Source: DTU015 sp964406505 (GTDB taxonomy: Bacteria > Bacillota > Sulfobacillia > Fermentithermobacillales > Fermentithermobacillaceae). Taken from it: a DNA stretch of 10,034 bases. Shown here in pieces: positions 1 through 7,391 of this stretch (within the stretch, counting starts at the first letter, position 1; every line of letters begins with the position of its first letter). Below the pieces are notes generated by a model that had not been told where the DNA came from, did not search any database, and saw only the letters and a program-made list of their open reading frames with translations. A program made the position numbers and the translations under genes. The stretch covers positions 1 through 10,034 of the forward strand of contig CAYORX010000039.1 of NCBI GenBank assembly GCA_964406505.1. Reading direction: 5' to 3'.

Positions 1-147
1 TCATCTTTTAATGTGAAAGATGACTGCTCAAGCAAAGTGAAAAAGAGGGACCATTCGGCCCAAAACATCTTGACAATTGTCACATTAAAGAGGGATTTTA
101 CGCTGAGGTAATATGAAAAATCCACACCAGTTTAATGTGCTAATTCA
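1..147. mobile_element. Probable end of an insertion element (IS21-like organisation, tentative)
   Basis: This noncoding stretch carries a short motif three times. TTTAATGTG is seen at 7-15, inverted at 81-89 (as part of a perfect TTTAATGTGA/TCACATTAAA pair, 7-16 and 80-89), and again at 131-139. A perfect 12-bp palindrome, TGACAATTGTCA, sits at 71-82. The dam-like reading frame on the minus strand is recognisable up to about position 148 and then stops matching, so a boundary falls near 140-148. The sequence there ends ...GCTAATTCA, and a terminal CA with repeated subterminal motifs is the organisation known for IS21-type ends. The body of the element would lie outside the window to the left. 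No transposase is visible, so the family is a guess; it could also be a non-autonomous repeat. Confidence 0.38.
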
Positions 148-714
148 CACCCCGAGCATCAAGACGGTGGCACATCTGACTTAATCTTATTTGTTCATTT
201 TTATCCAAACCCGCTTTTATCATGAGCTGTAAAATTGGCGGTATCTGATACAGGATCGTAGGACGGATCGAGATATACAAAATCGCCCTTTGAAGCGTAC
301 TCCAATGTTTCCGCAAAATCATGACAAAAAATCTTAACATCCGCAGTTGTAAAATAATCGCTTACCGCTCTAAGTGTTGCTTCGTTGACGATATTAGGAT
401 TTTTGTGGTATCCAAAAGGGGTATTAAATTGACCCGACTGGTTAACTTGGTACCATTCATTAAAGCAAATTTTGTCTAGAAAAATGGTCCTTGCGGCCCT
501 TTCTGCTGGAGTCAAATTAACGTAAACCTTCGGTTCTTTATCAAGTCTGAGGATTCTATAAAAATGCTCTTTAGGGCTTTCACTTTGACTGTATGCTTTA
601 TGATGTAGTGAAAGGTCTTCGATTAAACCATCTACATCGTTTTTTATTCTGCATTATTTGTCGTTTGCCGCCTGCTCATTTCAAAACAGGGGCGGCCAAT
701 TCATTTATTTCCAT
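140..714 (-). pseudogene. dam: Decayed Dam / D12-class DNA adenine methyltransferase
   Basis: Conserved pieces of a D12-class N6-adenine methyltransferase lie in order on the minus strand but in different frames. A start ATG at 714 leads into APVLK-stop-AGGKRQI, where a TGA (678-676) replaces the Trp of the usual KWAGGK motif. About 8 codons later, near 655, the frame changes and the match resumes at RIKNDVDGLIEDL, so roughly 45-50 codons including the FxGxG SAM-binding motif are missing. The third piece runs through NLTPAERAARTIFLDKICFN, PFGYHKNPNI and YLDPSYDP (motif IV at 258-269, DPSY for the usual DPPY) to SGFG-stop at 201. Removing the single base at 203 restores GFGKNEQIRLSQ, which continues to LDARGV and ends at a TAG at 142-140 where SNSD-type sequence is expected. 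With several independent lesions this is a dead gene. It follows zorD in the same orientation. Confidence 0.85.
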
Positions 715-817
715 AGAAAGTAAAGCGGCCTCCAATACAAGTTTTTTAGTAATTAAGGCTTCTATTTGGCGTCTGTGATCAGTGTATTACCATTGAATAC
801 GCTTGATTTCAGTCACC

Positions 818-3591
818 TTAAAATCCTAAAGCAGCCATAATATCTTTTTCTGTAATGTTAAGTTGATTACTTGGCACAACTACGCTTTTTGCTAGCTTTC
901 TTTTGCGGGCGAGTAGATTATCGAGTACCTGTTCTACTGTTATACCACTAGGTACTTCGCATATAGGAATATGAACAGATGTTGGTTTTGTCTGTCCAAT
1001 TCTATGCACTCGATCGGTAGCCTGGTTTTCTACCGCAGGATTCCACCATCTAGTATAGTGAATCACGTGATTAGCCCCAGTTATCGTCAAGCCGGTTCCG
1101 GCAGCTCTAGGCGAAAGAATCATGACATTAAACCCCACCGTATTATTGAAATTATTTACTGACTCAAGTCGATTTATAGATTCTCCGTTAATGACTGTTG
1201 GCCAAAATCCAAACTCATCTAATATCGTTCTGACTAGAACAGTTTGCATTTCTCGCCAATGCGTAAATATCAAACATTTTTCATCTGCCTTTTGAATGTC
1301 GTGCAAGATGTCTAAAACGTGGGACAACTTTGGGCAAGAACTTTTAAGATCGGCAGGATCAGCATATTCAACCCCGCCAACTTCTAAATATGGATGGGCA
1401 CACACTCTTAGTAATCGATGTATAGCCTGAAGAACCATTCCGCCTCCTTTTGAAGCACTCTGCATTTCATTTAAAATACTCCGGTACAAACGCTCCTGTA
1501 AAGGACTCATTAAAATGCTGTGACGAATTTCTGTTTTGGGCGGAAGGTCGGTAAGATGTTCCGCCTTGGTTTTCCGTTGATAAACCATATACAAATTAGT
1601 TAGAAGCTCCCGTTCAATATTATGAGCCTTCTCACCTGACACATCATTGGATAAGGGACGTTCATACCTATCTCTAAATTCTTGATAACTTCCCAACAAA
1701 CCCGGCTGCACATAGTCCACAATAGACCATAGATCTCCTAGTTCGTTTTCCACAGGTGTACCTGTAAGCGCCAAACGCGACGTTGCTTTCATCGCCTTAC
1801 ATACTCTAGCAGCAGCTGTCGTGTAATTTTTTATACGCTGGGCTTCGTCTAAAACGCATATACTCCAATCAACCTGCCCTAAAAACAACTCGTCCCTTAC
1901 TAAAGTTTCATACGTAGTGATTACAACATGAAAGGTGAACAAAACTTTTATATTACGGATTCGGTGGGGACCGGTATGTACGTATACCTTAGCGGCTGGT
2001 AAAAACTTAGCCAATTCTTTTTTCCAATTCTCTGTTAAAGTTTTCGGACACACTACAAGCGCAGGTTGCAGTTCTTGTTTTTCAAGCAAATACGCCATAA
2101 AAGCGATAACCTGTATGGTTTTTCCCAGGCCCATCTCATCCGCTAACAATCCGCCTATGGGAAGACTATAATTCCTACCCAACCACCTATAGCCGTCAAA
2201 CTGATAGTCGTAAAGTTGACCGTTAAAAGCATCAGGAAGCGCTATTTTGGACTGTTCCCGAGTCCCGCGTATCAGATCTTTAACTAACCGGCAGAATTCT
2301 GCATCATATTCAAGAATATCTATGTTCGCATATATCTCAAGATAATATCCCAGCTGCGCCAAAGAAACCCTGCCGTTAGGCGCAAAAGTAGATAGTTCGC
2401 TAGTGACTTTAGTAAATTGATCAGCACCCTTGGGTACATGCATCCACTCTTCCTCATCAAGCACCCANNNNNNNNNNNNNNNNNNNNNNNNNNNNNNNNN
2501 NNNNNNNNNNNNNNNNNNNNNNNNNNNGCCTTTTCGACTTCCTGACCATCTTCCGCTGAGGTCATGCGAACACCAGCATCAATATCAAACCAATTTGCAC
2601 CGCTTTGAGCGATTTTAACGTAAGGTTTCGCTTTATAGGCCCGTATGCCTAAACCTTTCACGCGATCGCTAAACTTGTCCAAATCTAATTCAAACTCTTC
2701 GGGCAGAAATGATTCTGGATTATGAAGAAACTGGGGAACTCGGGTCCCCCTTATCGTTGGTTTTTCAAGGAGTGTTTTTAACGCTTCTTGTATTTCTCGA
2801 CCTAAGAAAACACGATAATGTTCACCTGTATCATCACGACGAGTAGCATAACCATTTGCTAGATCACGGGTATCAAACATACTAGGGAGATCTTTAAACT
2901 TTGGAATGATGTTGATTTCATCAGCACTTTTCGCCTCAAGATCAATATCCATATCCGTAGGGAAAAGATAATTCTCCCTTTCTAAATAATCATCGAGCCT
3001 AGCCCCCGCTTTTTGTGCCAAAGCCTTAACCTCTGCGGTATAGGAAAATTGCTCCTGAATATTTTGAGGGCGACGTTCTATGCGTTCGAATAACTTAGCC
3101 GCCTCGGGAAACATGAGAACGTATCTTTCTTTTCCTACTTGTAAAGCCTGGCCACAGCGGTTCTTTGTTCCCAACCTGCCGTATTTACGATGGGTTACTG
3201 CAGCCTGAATGGAAAACTGCTTATTACCAACAGCAAGACGGGAATATACATAAATGTCTAAATGCTCTCGATTCGGAATCCCTAAGATTACCTTTATATC
3301 TTCAGAAAGTTCATCTACCTTATCGTAAGTAAGGAGATAACGTTCTCCGTTTTCATACTCGTTTATGACAGAGTTCATCCATAATTCTTGAAGTGTCAAC
3401 AGTTTAGGGAGCGATTTTTGTTTCAATAAGGTCTGCGCGCTGATAGGCATTTCCGTAATAGGCAAAGTTATATTATGGCTTTTACTTTTCCCAAGAGATA
3501 CAACAATCTCAAAACAAATACCTTGCTCATGAAAATGGTTGATAACCTTGAGTAAACTATCTGAATGTTTCGTTTTTAGACGGCCGATCAA
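818..3591 (-). CDS. zorD: ZorD, SNF2-family helicase of type I Zorya (interrupted by an assembly gap)
   Basis: The C-terminal part (2467 to 818, 549 residues seen) is a full SNF2 ATPase. It has motif I GLLADEMGLGKT (2117-2152), motif II DEAQ in place of the common DEAH, motif III LTGTPVENELGDLWS, a helicase C lobe with SPRAAGTGLT, and motif VI QATDRVHRIGQ. The N-terminal part (3591 to 2528, 354 codons) has no motif I recognise. The two parts are in different nominal frames only because the N run between them has arbitrary length. I choose the TTG at 3591, which overlaps the zorC stop (TTGA) and has AAGGAGGGG about 10 nt upstream; the longer option at 3648 lacks this and overlaps zorC by 61 nt. 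ZorD in type I Zorya is a DNA translocase/nuclease-type effector that attacks invading DNA after ZorAB activation. At least 903 residues are visible, so a full length of about 1000 or more is plausible. Confidence 0.93.
2468..2527. other. Assembly gap (60 N) inside zorD
   Basis: Sixty Ns interrupt zorD. Before the gap the frame ends ...GQEVEK plus two bases (GC) of an Ala codon. After it the frame resumes at TGG GTG (W-V-LDEEEW). For one continuous frame the missing sequence must be 3k+1 bases, and 60 does not satisfy this, so the run is a placeholder rather than a measured length. The hidden segment lies shortly before the SNF2 ATPase domain. Confidence 0.95.
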
Positions 3592-4781
3592 ATCGCACCA
3601 CCCCTCCTTACACAACTTGCAACTCGGTTGTAGTATCTTGACTGCCAATTTCCGCCGTGTAAAATACGGAACAAATTCGTACTATCTTTTAATCGAGATT
3701 CGTTATACACCATTTGCTTTCCTGTAGCAAAATGTTTGAAACGGGCTTCGTAATAGTTTCTCGGATACACGTATGCTGCGTTGCCAACCTGTGCAAATTC
3801 AACTACGAACACTTCTTCAAAAACCAGAAATGCGACCGTATTATCTTTAATTTTTATGCTTCGGGCTTCATCAAGTTCCAACGCAAACTGCTCCCAAAAT
3901 CGAAATCTTTCATTGTCTCCGGCCTCAGCAAAAAAATCACTCATGATACGGAGATTTAACCAACGCAGAAAACATTTGCGGTTTTCCAAATCTATAGCAT
4001 CCCAACGGGTGATAGTTTCCCTAGGATCGCCTAAACACTCATAAATGTTTTGCATTAAACTATCTTCATGTTGCATTTCGTCTAAACACGAAAGATATTT
4101 ATTTACAACTGCCGAATAATCCGAAGGATGTTCCGCCCACAAGAACTTGTAAGCATTTAATACAAATATTAAAGGATTTTCTTTCATATAATGTTTGGGT
4201 TCTGTCACAAGCATATATTTTCGAAGCAATTGCTTTGCAAAAAGAGTATTTTCCGATATTCGAATTTGTTTCAAGGCTTTTTCTAGTGAAGTTTTTATTC
4301 CAGACAAGTTGCTTGCCATTTGTTCTATAGGTTTTTCTGTCTTTAAAATTTCAGCCATAAGCAACGCAACCTTTTCATCAAGTCCTCTTACTTGACCCCC
4401 TTCTAATCCGAAAATGGCTAACAGGGTCAATTCCTTGTCGTTACAATAATTGAGATATTGTTCCCATGCAATTTGGGCATAACGCCGTTTCCACCGGTTT
4501 TTGATTATTGACATAGCCTTTTGCTTAGTTGAAGTTGCTGCTTTGATTTCCCGAAATTTATAACACAAGGCATCGACCTCGGCAACCGTTAGGTCTTTCG
4601 CGAGAACATCTATTTGGTGGTCAGGTGTCCCGCGTATTCGCTCCAATAGTCCTGGAAAATCTACATGTTTTAATCTTGCTTTAGGCCAAGCAACGGCATT
4701 TTTAGGGATTTCTTTTAAAATACCGGTTGTGACCATTTCAAGTTTCTTAGGTTTCAATTCGGGGAAAGTCCAAAATATCAT
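3588..4781 (-). CDS. zorC: ZorC, EH-signature protein of type I Zorya
   Basis: The protein has 397 residues, is highly charged and lacks membrane segments or a signal peptide, so it should be cytoplasmic. The C-terminal third matches the EH_Signature family: a helical region with RFRFWEQFALELDEAR (about residues 292-307), a strand pair VFVVEFAQVGNAAYVY holding the signature Glu (E328), and FRILHGGNWQSRY holding the signature His (H375). In studied type I Zorya systems ZorC binds DNA and is required together with ZorD; its exact activity is less clear. The ATG at 4781 overlaps the zorB stop as ATGA, and the gene ends in TGA overlapping the zorD TTG, so its position between zorB and zorD supports the name more strongly than similarity alone. 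It seems shorter than the E. coli ZorC I recall (about 560 residues), mainly in the N-terminal helical part. Confidence 0.88.
   Translation of the reverse strand: MIFWTFPELKPKKLEMVTTGILKEIPKNAVAWPKARLKHVDFPGLLERIRGTPDHQIDVLAKDLTVAEVDALCYKFREIKAATSTKQKAMSIIKNRWKRRYAQIAWEQYLNYCNDKELTLLAIFGLEGGQVRGLDEKVALLMAEILKTEKPIEQMASNLSGIKTSLEKALKQIRISENTLFAKQLLRKYMLVTEPKHYMKENPLIFVLNAYKFLWAEHPSDYSAVVNKYLSCLDEMQHEDSLMQNIYECLGDPRETITRWDAIDLENRKCFLRWLNLRIMSDFFAEAGDNERFRFWEQFALELDEARSIKIKDNTVAFLVFEEVFVVEFAQVGNAAYVYPRNYYEARFKHFATGKQMVYNESRLKDSTNLFRILHGGNWQSRYYNRVASCVRRGGAI
3603..3609 (-). promoter_or_regulatory. Ribosome binding site that sets the zorD start
   Basis: On the minus strand AAGGAGG, followed by GG, lies inside the last codons of zorC and about 11 nt before the TTG at 3591. 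The TTG shares two bases with the zorC TGA stop. This strong site explains how a weak TTG start overlapping a stop can be used, and it implies termination-reinitiation coupling between ZorC and ZorD. Confidence 0.75.
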
Positions 4782-5476
4782 ATTTCAACCAACTCTTTCA
4801 CCTGTTGAATCATTTCATCATCTTTAAGCCTAAATTTAAATTCAACTCGCCTAGAACCATCCCAATCTATTACGCCGTTAACTTCTAAAGGTTGAGAAAA
4901 AGACCGTCCGTTGGCGGTAATCACTCGCTGCATAGCTTCGCGCTCCGGAAAGCCTAAGAATTCTTCACCTAAAACATACTCGACTACTGCATACGCACGG
5001 CGTTGTGATAAATCAAGATTATAAAGATATGTACCCGTGTCGTCAGTGTGGCCCTCCACGATAACTTGGGATATATAAGGCTTAAACTCTGAACTCAAAA
5101 TAATACCCATGTAACGCGGAATAAAATCTAACAGATATTCTTTACCTGCCGAAGTAATTTCGGTTTTGTCGTGCTCAAAAAACACGCCACCCCTGAATCT
5201 GATAGCCCCAGTTTGAGGATCTACCTCAAGATCAATCCCTTCTTGTCCAAATTCCTGCCGTAAAGCTTGAACAATACCTGACCTTATGCCTAATAATTGA
5301 TCTAATTCGGTCTGCTTGGTATCTAGAACTGTCCTATAATCAAGTAAAACCAATGTCAAAAATAATATGAACATTAGAAGAAGACCCGACATCATGTCAG
5401 ACATTGAAATCCAATAATCTGGTTCTTTAAAGGAGTCTCGAGATGGTGCATGCAACTTTGACGGGCGGGATTCCAT
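4778..5476 (-). CDS. zorB: ZorB, MotB/OmpA-like stator subunit of Zorya
   Basis: This 232-residue protein has the MotB layout: a short cytoplasmic N-terminus, one membrane helix (about residues 29-46, GLLLMFILFLTLVLL), a linker, and a C-terminal OmpA/MotB peptidoglycan-binding domain. Just before and at the start of the helix is YWISMSDMMSG with Asp27, the equivalent of the ion-carrying Asp of MotB. The OmpA-like signature VIVEGHTDDTG followed by LSQRRAYAVVEYVL lies at about residues 138-169. In Zorya, ZorB pairs with a ZorA pentamer to form an envelope motor powered by proton flow and anchored to peptidoglycan. The ATG at 5476 starts 2 nt after the zorA TAA, with GAGGG 6 nt before it, and the end overlaps zorC. 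ExbD/MotB homologues share the fold, but the neighbours fix the assignment. Confidence 0.95.
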   Translation of the reverse strand: MESRPSKLHAPSRDSFKEPDYWISMSDMMSGLLLMFILFLTLVLLDYRTVLDTKQTELDQLLGIRSGIVQALRQEFGQEGIDLEVDPQTGAIRFRGGVFFEHDKTEITSAGKEYLLDFIPRYMGIILSSEFKPYISQVIVEGHTDDTGTYLYNLDLSQRRAYAVVEYVLGEEFLGFPEREAMQRVITANGRSFSQPLEVNGVIDWDGSRRVEFKFRLKDDEMIQQVKELVEI

Positions 5477-5478
5477 GG

Positions 5479-7044
5479 TTAACCCTCACTCTCCTCGGGG
5501 TCTTCAGATGCTGCATACGCAACACTTGCTTGTTTAATCTCATCCGAAACATGCTTCACCGTTTCGTTTAATGCTCTTAAATGGTTCCCAACCCTACCCA
5601 TTTCATCGGGAAAATCTTGAGTAGCTTCAAGCATACCTGACACTACACCCCTCAGTCTTTGGACTGATTCACTCAAAAACTCATCATATTGGCCAAACGT
5701 ATACTCAAGTCCCTGGGTCAATTCTTTACCTAGCATATCAGTTGCAACAACCATATCTTCCTGCATTTGATTGAGCTGATCGCTCGCCGTGTTCCAAAAT
5801 TGCTGCATCTCAGCAAGTTGGTTTTGTGATAGTTCCAACTGATGCTGCCGCTTTTCATCTGATTGCCGTTGCGTTTTTACATGCAGTTCGTAGTTGCGCT
5901 GCACTTTTTCGATGCTTTGCGTAAATAGATCTACCACCTCTGATAATGTTTCAACATGCCCTTCTATCTTGGTTTGTACCGCAGATAAAGTATCCTCAAA
6001 TTCTTGAAAAAGCAAGACTTGCCTTTCAAAGCTTTCTGTTATCTTTGAAGAAACTTCTAAGGCATCGCGCTGCTGTTTTGTAGCATCTACTAAGGTTTGG
6101 CTTAAATCCTCTAATTCTACTGTGACATCTCTTTGCCATTCAGCTACTTGCTTCATTTCCTCGGACAGCGATCTTATTTCCTCATCAAACGCACCCAAAA
6201 ACTTTTCTAGGATTTTGTTGCTGATATTATCGATTCCCTGTATGTGGCTATCGGCGGTCATATTTGAAAACCGCTCAAATACCTTAGTTGTTTCGCCAAG
6301 CTGCGGCAAAAGCGTGTGGTTAAACGCTTCTTTAATACCTTCAATCATCTGGGGAATGAGAGTATCGGAAGCTAGGCCTTTAAATGCCGCAAGCTGCTCG
6401 CGCTGGCTGCTTGCCATCTGTCCCAACAGATCCCATTCACGCTGTGCTGGTACTTTTTGGGTTAACAGCAAATGGATTGTTAGTAAACCTTGTTGGACCT
6501 TATAAATCAATCGCCGATCTCTGTAGGACCAAAACAAAGAAAAAGCCAAACCAAAAATGGACGTCCAAAACGCAGTACTCATTCCGCCTAGCAAAATATC
6601 GATGCTGCTTTTGATAGCCGATGAGTCTTGAACACTTAGATTTCCCAATCCAGAAACCAAACCAAAAAAAGTACCTAAAATACCAGAACCGGTAAAAATG
6701 CCAGGTAATATCTCTGACATATGTCTGAAAGCAGGGCCTGCGATTACACGATCATAAGAGAAAAAAGGTATTGGGTCGGGAAGATGGTCAAACTTATGTC
6801 CTACAGCCCGTTTATAATCCGCCCAACACTCTGAAAGAATTTTAGAATGTTCAAAAAGTATGTCACCTTCAAAAAGATTTTCCACAGTTAAAATTGGTAC
6901 GTCGGATATATGGTTTTTAACTAACTCTACTTCGCGGGAAAAACGTTTAAGGGGCCGTACACATACTCTACCCCAGTACAAAAACATACCAAACTGTATC
7001 ATGATGACCAACGCTACAATATTAATATTTGAACCCCTCCCCAT
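5479..7044 (-). CDS. zorA: ZorA, MotA-like motor protein with long cytoplasmic tail
   Basis: The protein has 521 residues from the ATG at 7044. That ATG is preceded by AGAAGG at an 8-nt spacing; a GTG at 7053 would add 3 residues but overlaps that site. Membrane segments are seen at about residues 6-25, 112-134 (ILPGIFTGSGILGTFFGLVSGL) and 151-173 (LLGGMSTAFWTSIFGLAFSLFW), the last two being the MotA/TolQ/ExbB-type pair that lines the ion path. From about residue 247 to 479 there is no proline, and the sequence is rich in Glu, Gln, Lys and Leu with heptad-like spacing, which predicts a long helical tail extending into the cytoplasm. In E. coli Zorya I this tail is needed for defence and is thought to transmit motor rotation to the effectors. 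It is the first gene of the operon. It appears shorter than E. coli ZorA (about 730 residues as I recall), chiefly in the tail. Confidence 0.94.
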   Translation of the reverse strand: MGRGSNINIVALVIMIQFGMFLYWGRVCVRPLKRFSREVELVKNHISDVPILTVENLFEGDILFEHSKILSECWADYKRAVGHKFDHLPDPIPFFSYDRVIAGPAFRHMSEILPGIFTGSGILGTFFGLVSGLGNLSVQDSSAIKSSIDILLGGMSTAFWTSIFGLAFSLFWSYRDRRLIYKVQQGLLTIHLLLTQKVPAQREWDLLGQMASSQREQLAAFKGLASDTLIPQMIEGIKEAFNHTLLPQLGETTKVFERFSNMTADSHIQGIDNISNKILEKFLGAFDEEIRSLSEEMKQVAEWQRDVTVELEDLSQTLVDATKQQRDALEVSSKITESFERQVLLFQEFEDTLSAVQTKIEGHVETLSEVVDLFTQSIEKVQRNYELHVKTQRQSDEKRQHQLELSQNQLAEMQQFWNTASDQLNQMQEDMVVATDMLGKELTQGLEYTFGQYDEFLSESVQRLRGVVSGMLEATQDFPDEMGRVGNHLRALNETVKHVSDEIKQASVAYAASEDPEESEG

Positions 7045-7052
7045 GAGTAACA

Positions 7053-7058
7053 CCTTCT
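7053..7058 (-). promoter_or_regulatory. Ribosome binding site deciding the zorA start
   Basis: AGAAGG is followed after 8 nt by the ATG at 7044, an ideal spacing. The alternative GTG at 7053 lies within the site itself and would have no Shine-Dalgarno sequence of its own, so the ATG is preferred. Confidence 0.6.
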
Positions 7059-7161
7059 AGCAGGTGCTTGTATTAGCAATTTTCGCAGTTAAGAACTTCA
7101 ATCGCTGACAGATTTCACTGAATTGAATGAAAAGTCCTGCTGATTCTACCTTCTTTAACAT
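7057..7161 (-). CDS. Possible 34-residue small ORF / leader upstream of zorA
   Basis: An ATG at 7161 opens a frame MLKKVESAGLFIQFSEICQ... ending at a TAG (7059-7057) that abuts the zorA ribosome binding site (CTAGAAGG). The spacing would allow translation coupling to zorA. The upstream Shine-Dalgarno match is weak (AGGGA about 12 nt away) and the peptide resembles nothing I recognise. It may be a chance open frame. Confidence 0.2.
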   Translation of the reverse strand: MLKKVESAGLFIQFSEICQRLKFLTAKIANTSTC

Positions 7162-7231
7162 TTACACTTAAATCCCTAGATTTCTGCTGCTAGTCGGATT
7201 GAAAAATGAAGTTAAACCCCCTAGTTCAGTG

Positions 7232-7271
7232 TTTTACATGTAGTACAGAGAATATAACGAAATGGTAAAAT
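7232..7271. repeat. Zorya-upstream repeat, copy 1 (operator-like)
   Basis: The core at 7232-7251 reads TTTTACA-TGTAG-T-ACAG-A-GA and is followed at 7264-7271 by GGTAAAAT, so TTTTAC and GTAAAA form inverted arms around it. It matches the copy at 7327-7360 in 18 of 21 aligned core columns. The candidate -10 element lies between the arms, as a repressor-binding operator would require. Confidence 0.5.
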
Positions 7272-7281
7272 ATGTAGGCAA
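7252..7281 (-). promoter_or_regulatory. Candidate promoter of the Zorya operon
   Basis: On the minus strand TTGCCT (7281-7276) and TTATAT (7257-7252) are separated by 18 bp, an acceptable but imperfect sigma-70/sigma-A type pair. Transcription would begin near 7245, leaving a leader of about 200 nt before zorA. The -10 hexamer is inside repeat copy 1. Confidence 0.35.
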
Positions 7282-7326
7282 GGTGAAAGTTAGATACTAG
7301 CATTTAAGTCGATAAGTACCCATTGA

Positions 7327-7360
7327 TTTTACAGTGTAGCACAGGGAGAATTGGTAAATT
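7327..7360. repeat. Zorya-upstream repeat, copy 2 (operator-like)
   Basis: The core at 7327-7347 reads TTTTACAG-TGTAG-C-ACAG-G-GA, followed by GGTAAATT at 7353-7360. This copy has the same arms with a shorter interval. It begins 95 bp from copy 1 and lies only 32 bp beyond the end of the PIN gene. Confidence 0.5.
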
Positions 7361-7391
7361 ACGCACCCTTCATCTAAATACATCCAACCTA

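Larger units (their letters stand above)
7054..7391 (-). other. 338-bp intergenic region upstream of zorA
   Basis: No convincing gene lies in this stretch. It contains a candidate minus-strand promoter, two copies of a repeat that may be an operator, and one 34-codon open frame (7161 to 7057) that stops 12 nt before the zorA ATG. I see no stem-loop with a T-run to end transcription from the PIN gene, so read-through into the Zorya operon is possible. Confidence 0.6.

Noticed and set aside
661..700. GCCGCC...GGCGGC inverted repeat as a terminator downstream of zorD
   Set aside because: It has mismatches, lacks a T-run and falls inside the Dam coding remnant, where it encodes APVLK/AGGKR.
593..778. 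61-codon plus-strand ORF
   Set aside because: It lies antisense to recognisable Dam remnants (KWAGGK region and NDVDGLIEDL) and has no protein-like features.
2320..2467. A frame continuing zorD through the N run to a C-terminus at 2320
   Set aside because: It is an artefact of reading through Ns in the wrong frame; the overlapping frame carries the genuine pre-helicase sequence and SNF2 domain.
6122..6614. Plus-strand ORFs of 127 and 76 codons
   Set aside because: They are antisense to the zorA tail, Cys/Ser-rich in the way expected of shadow frames, and have no start signals.
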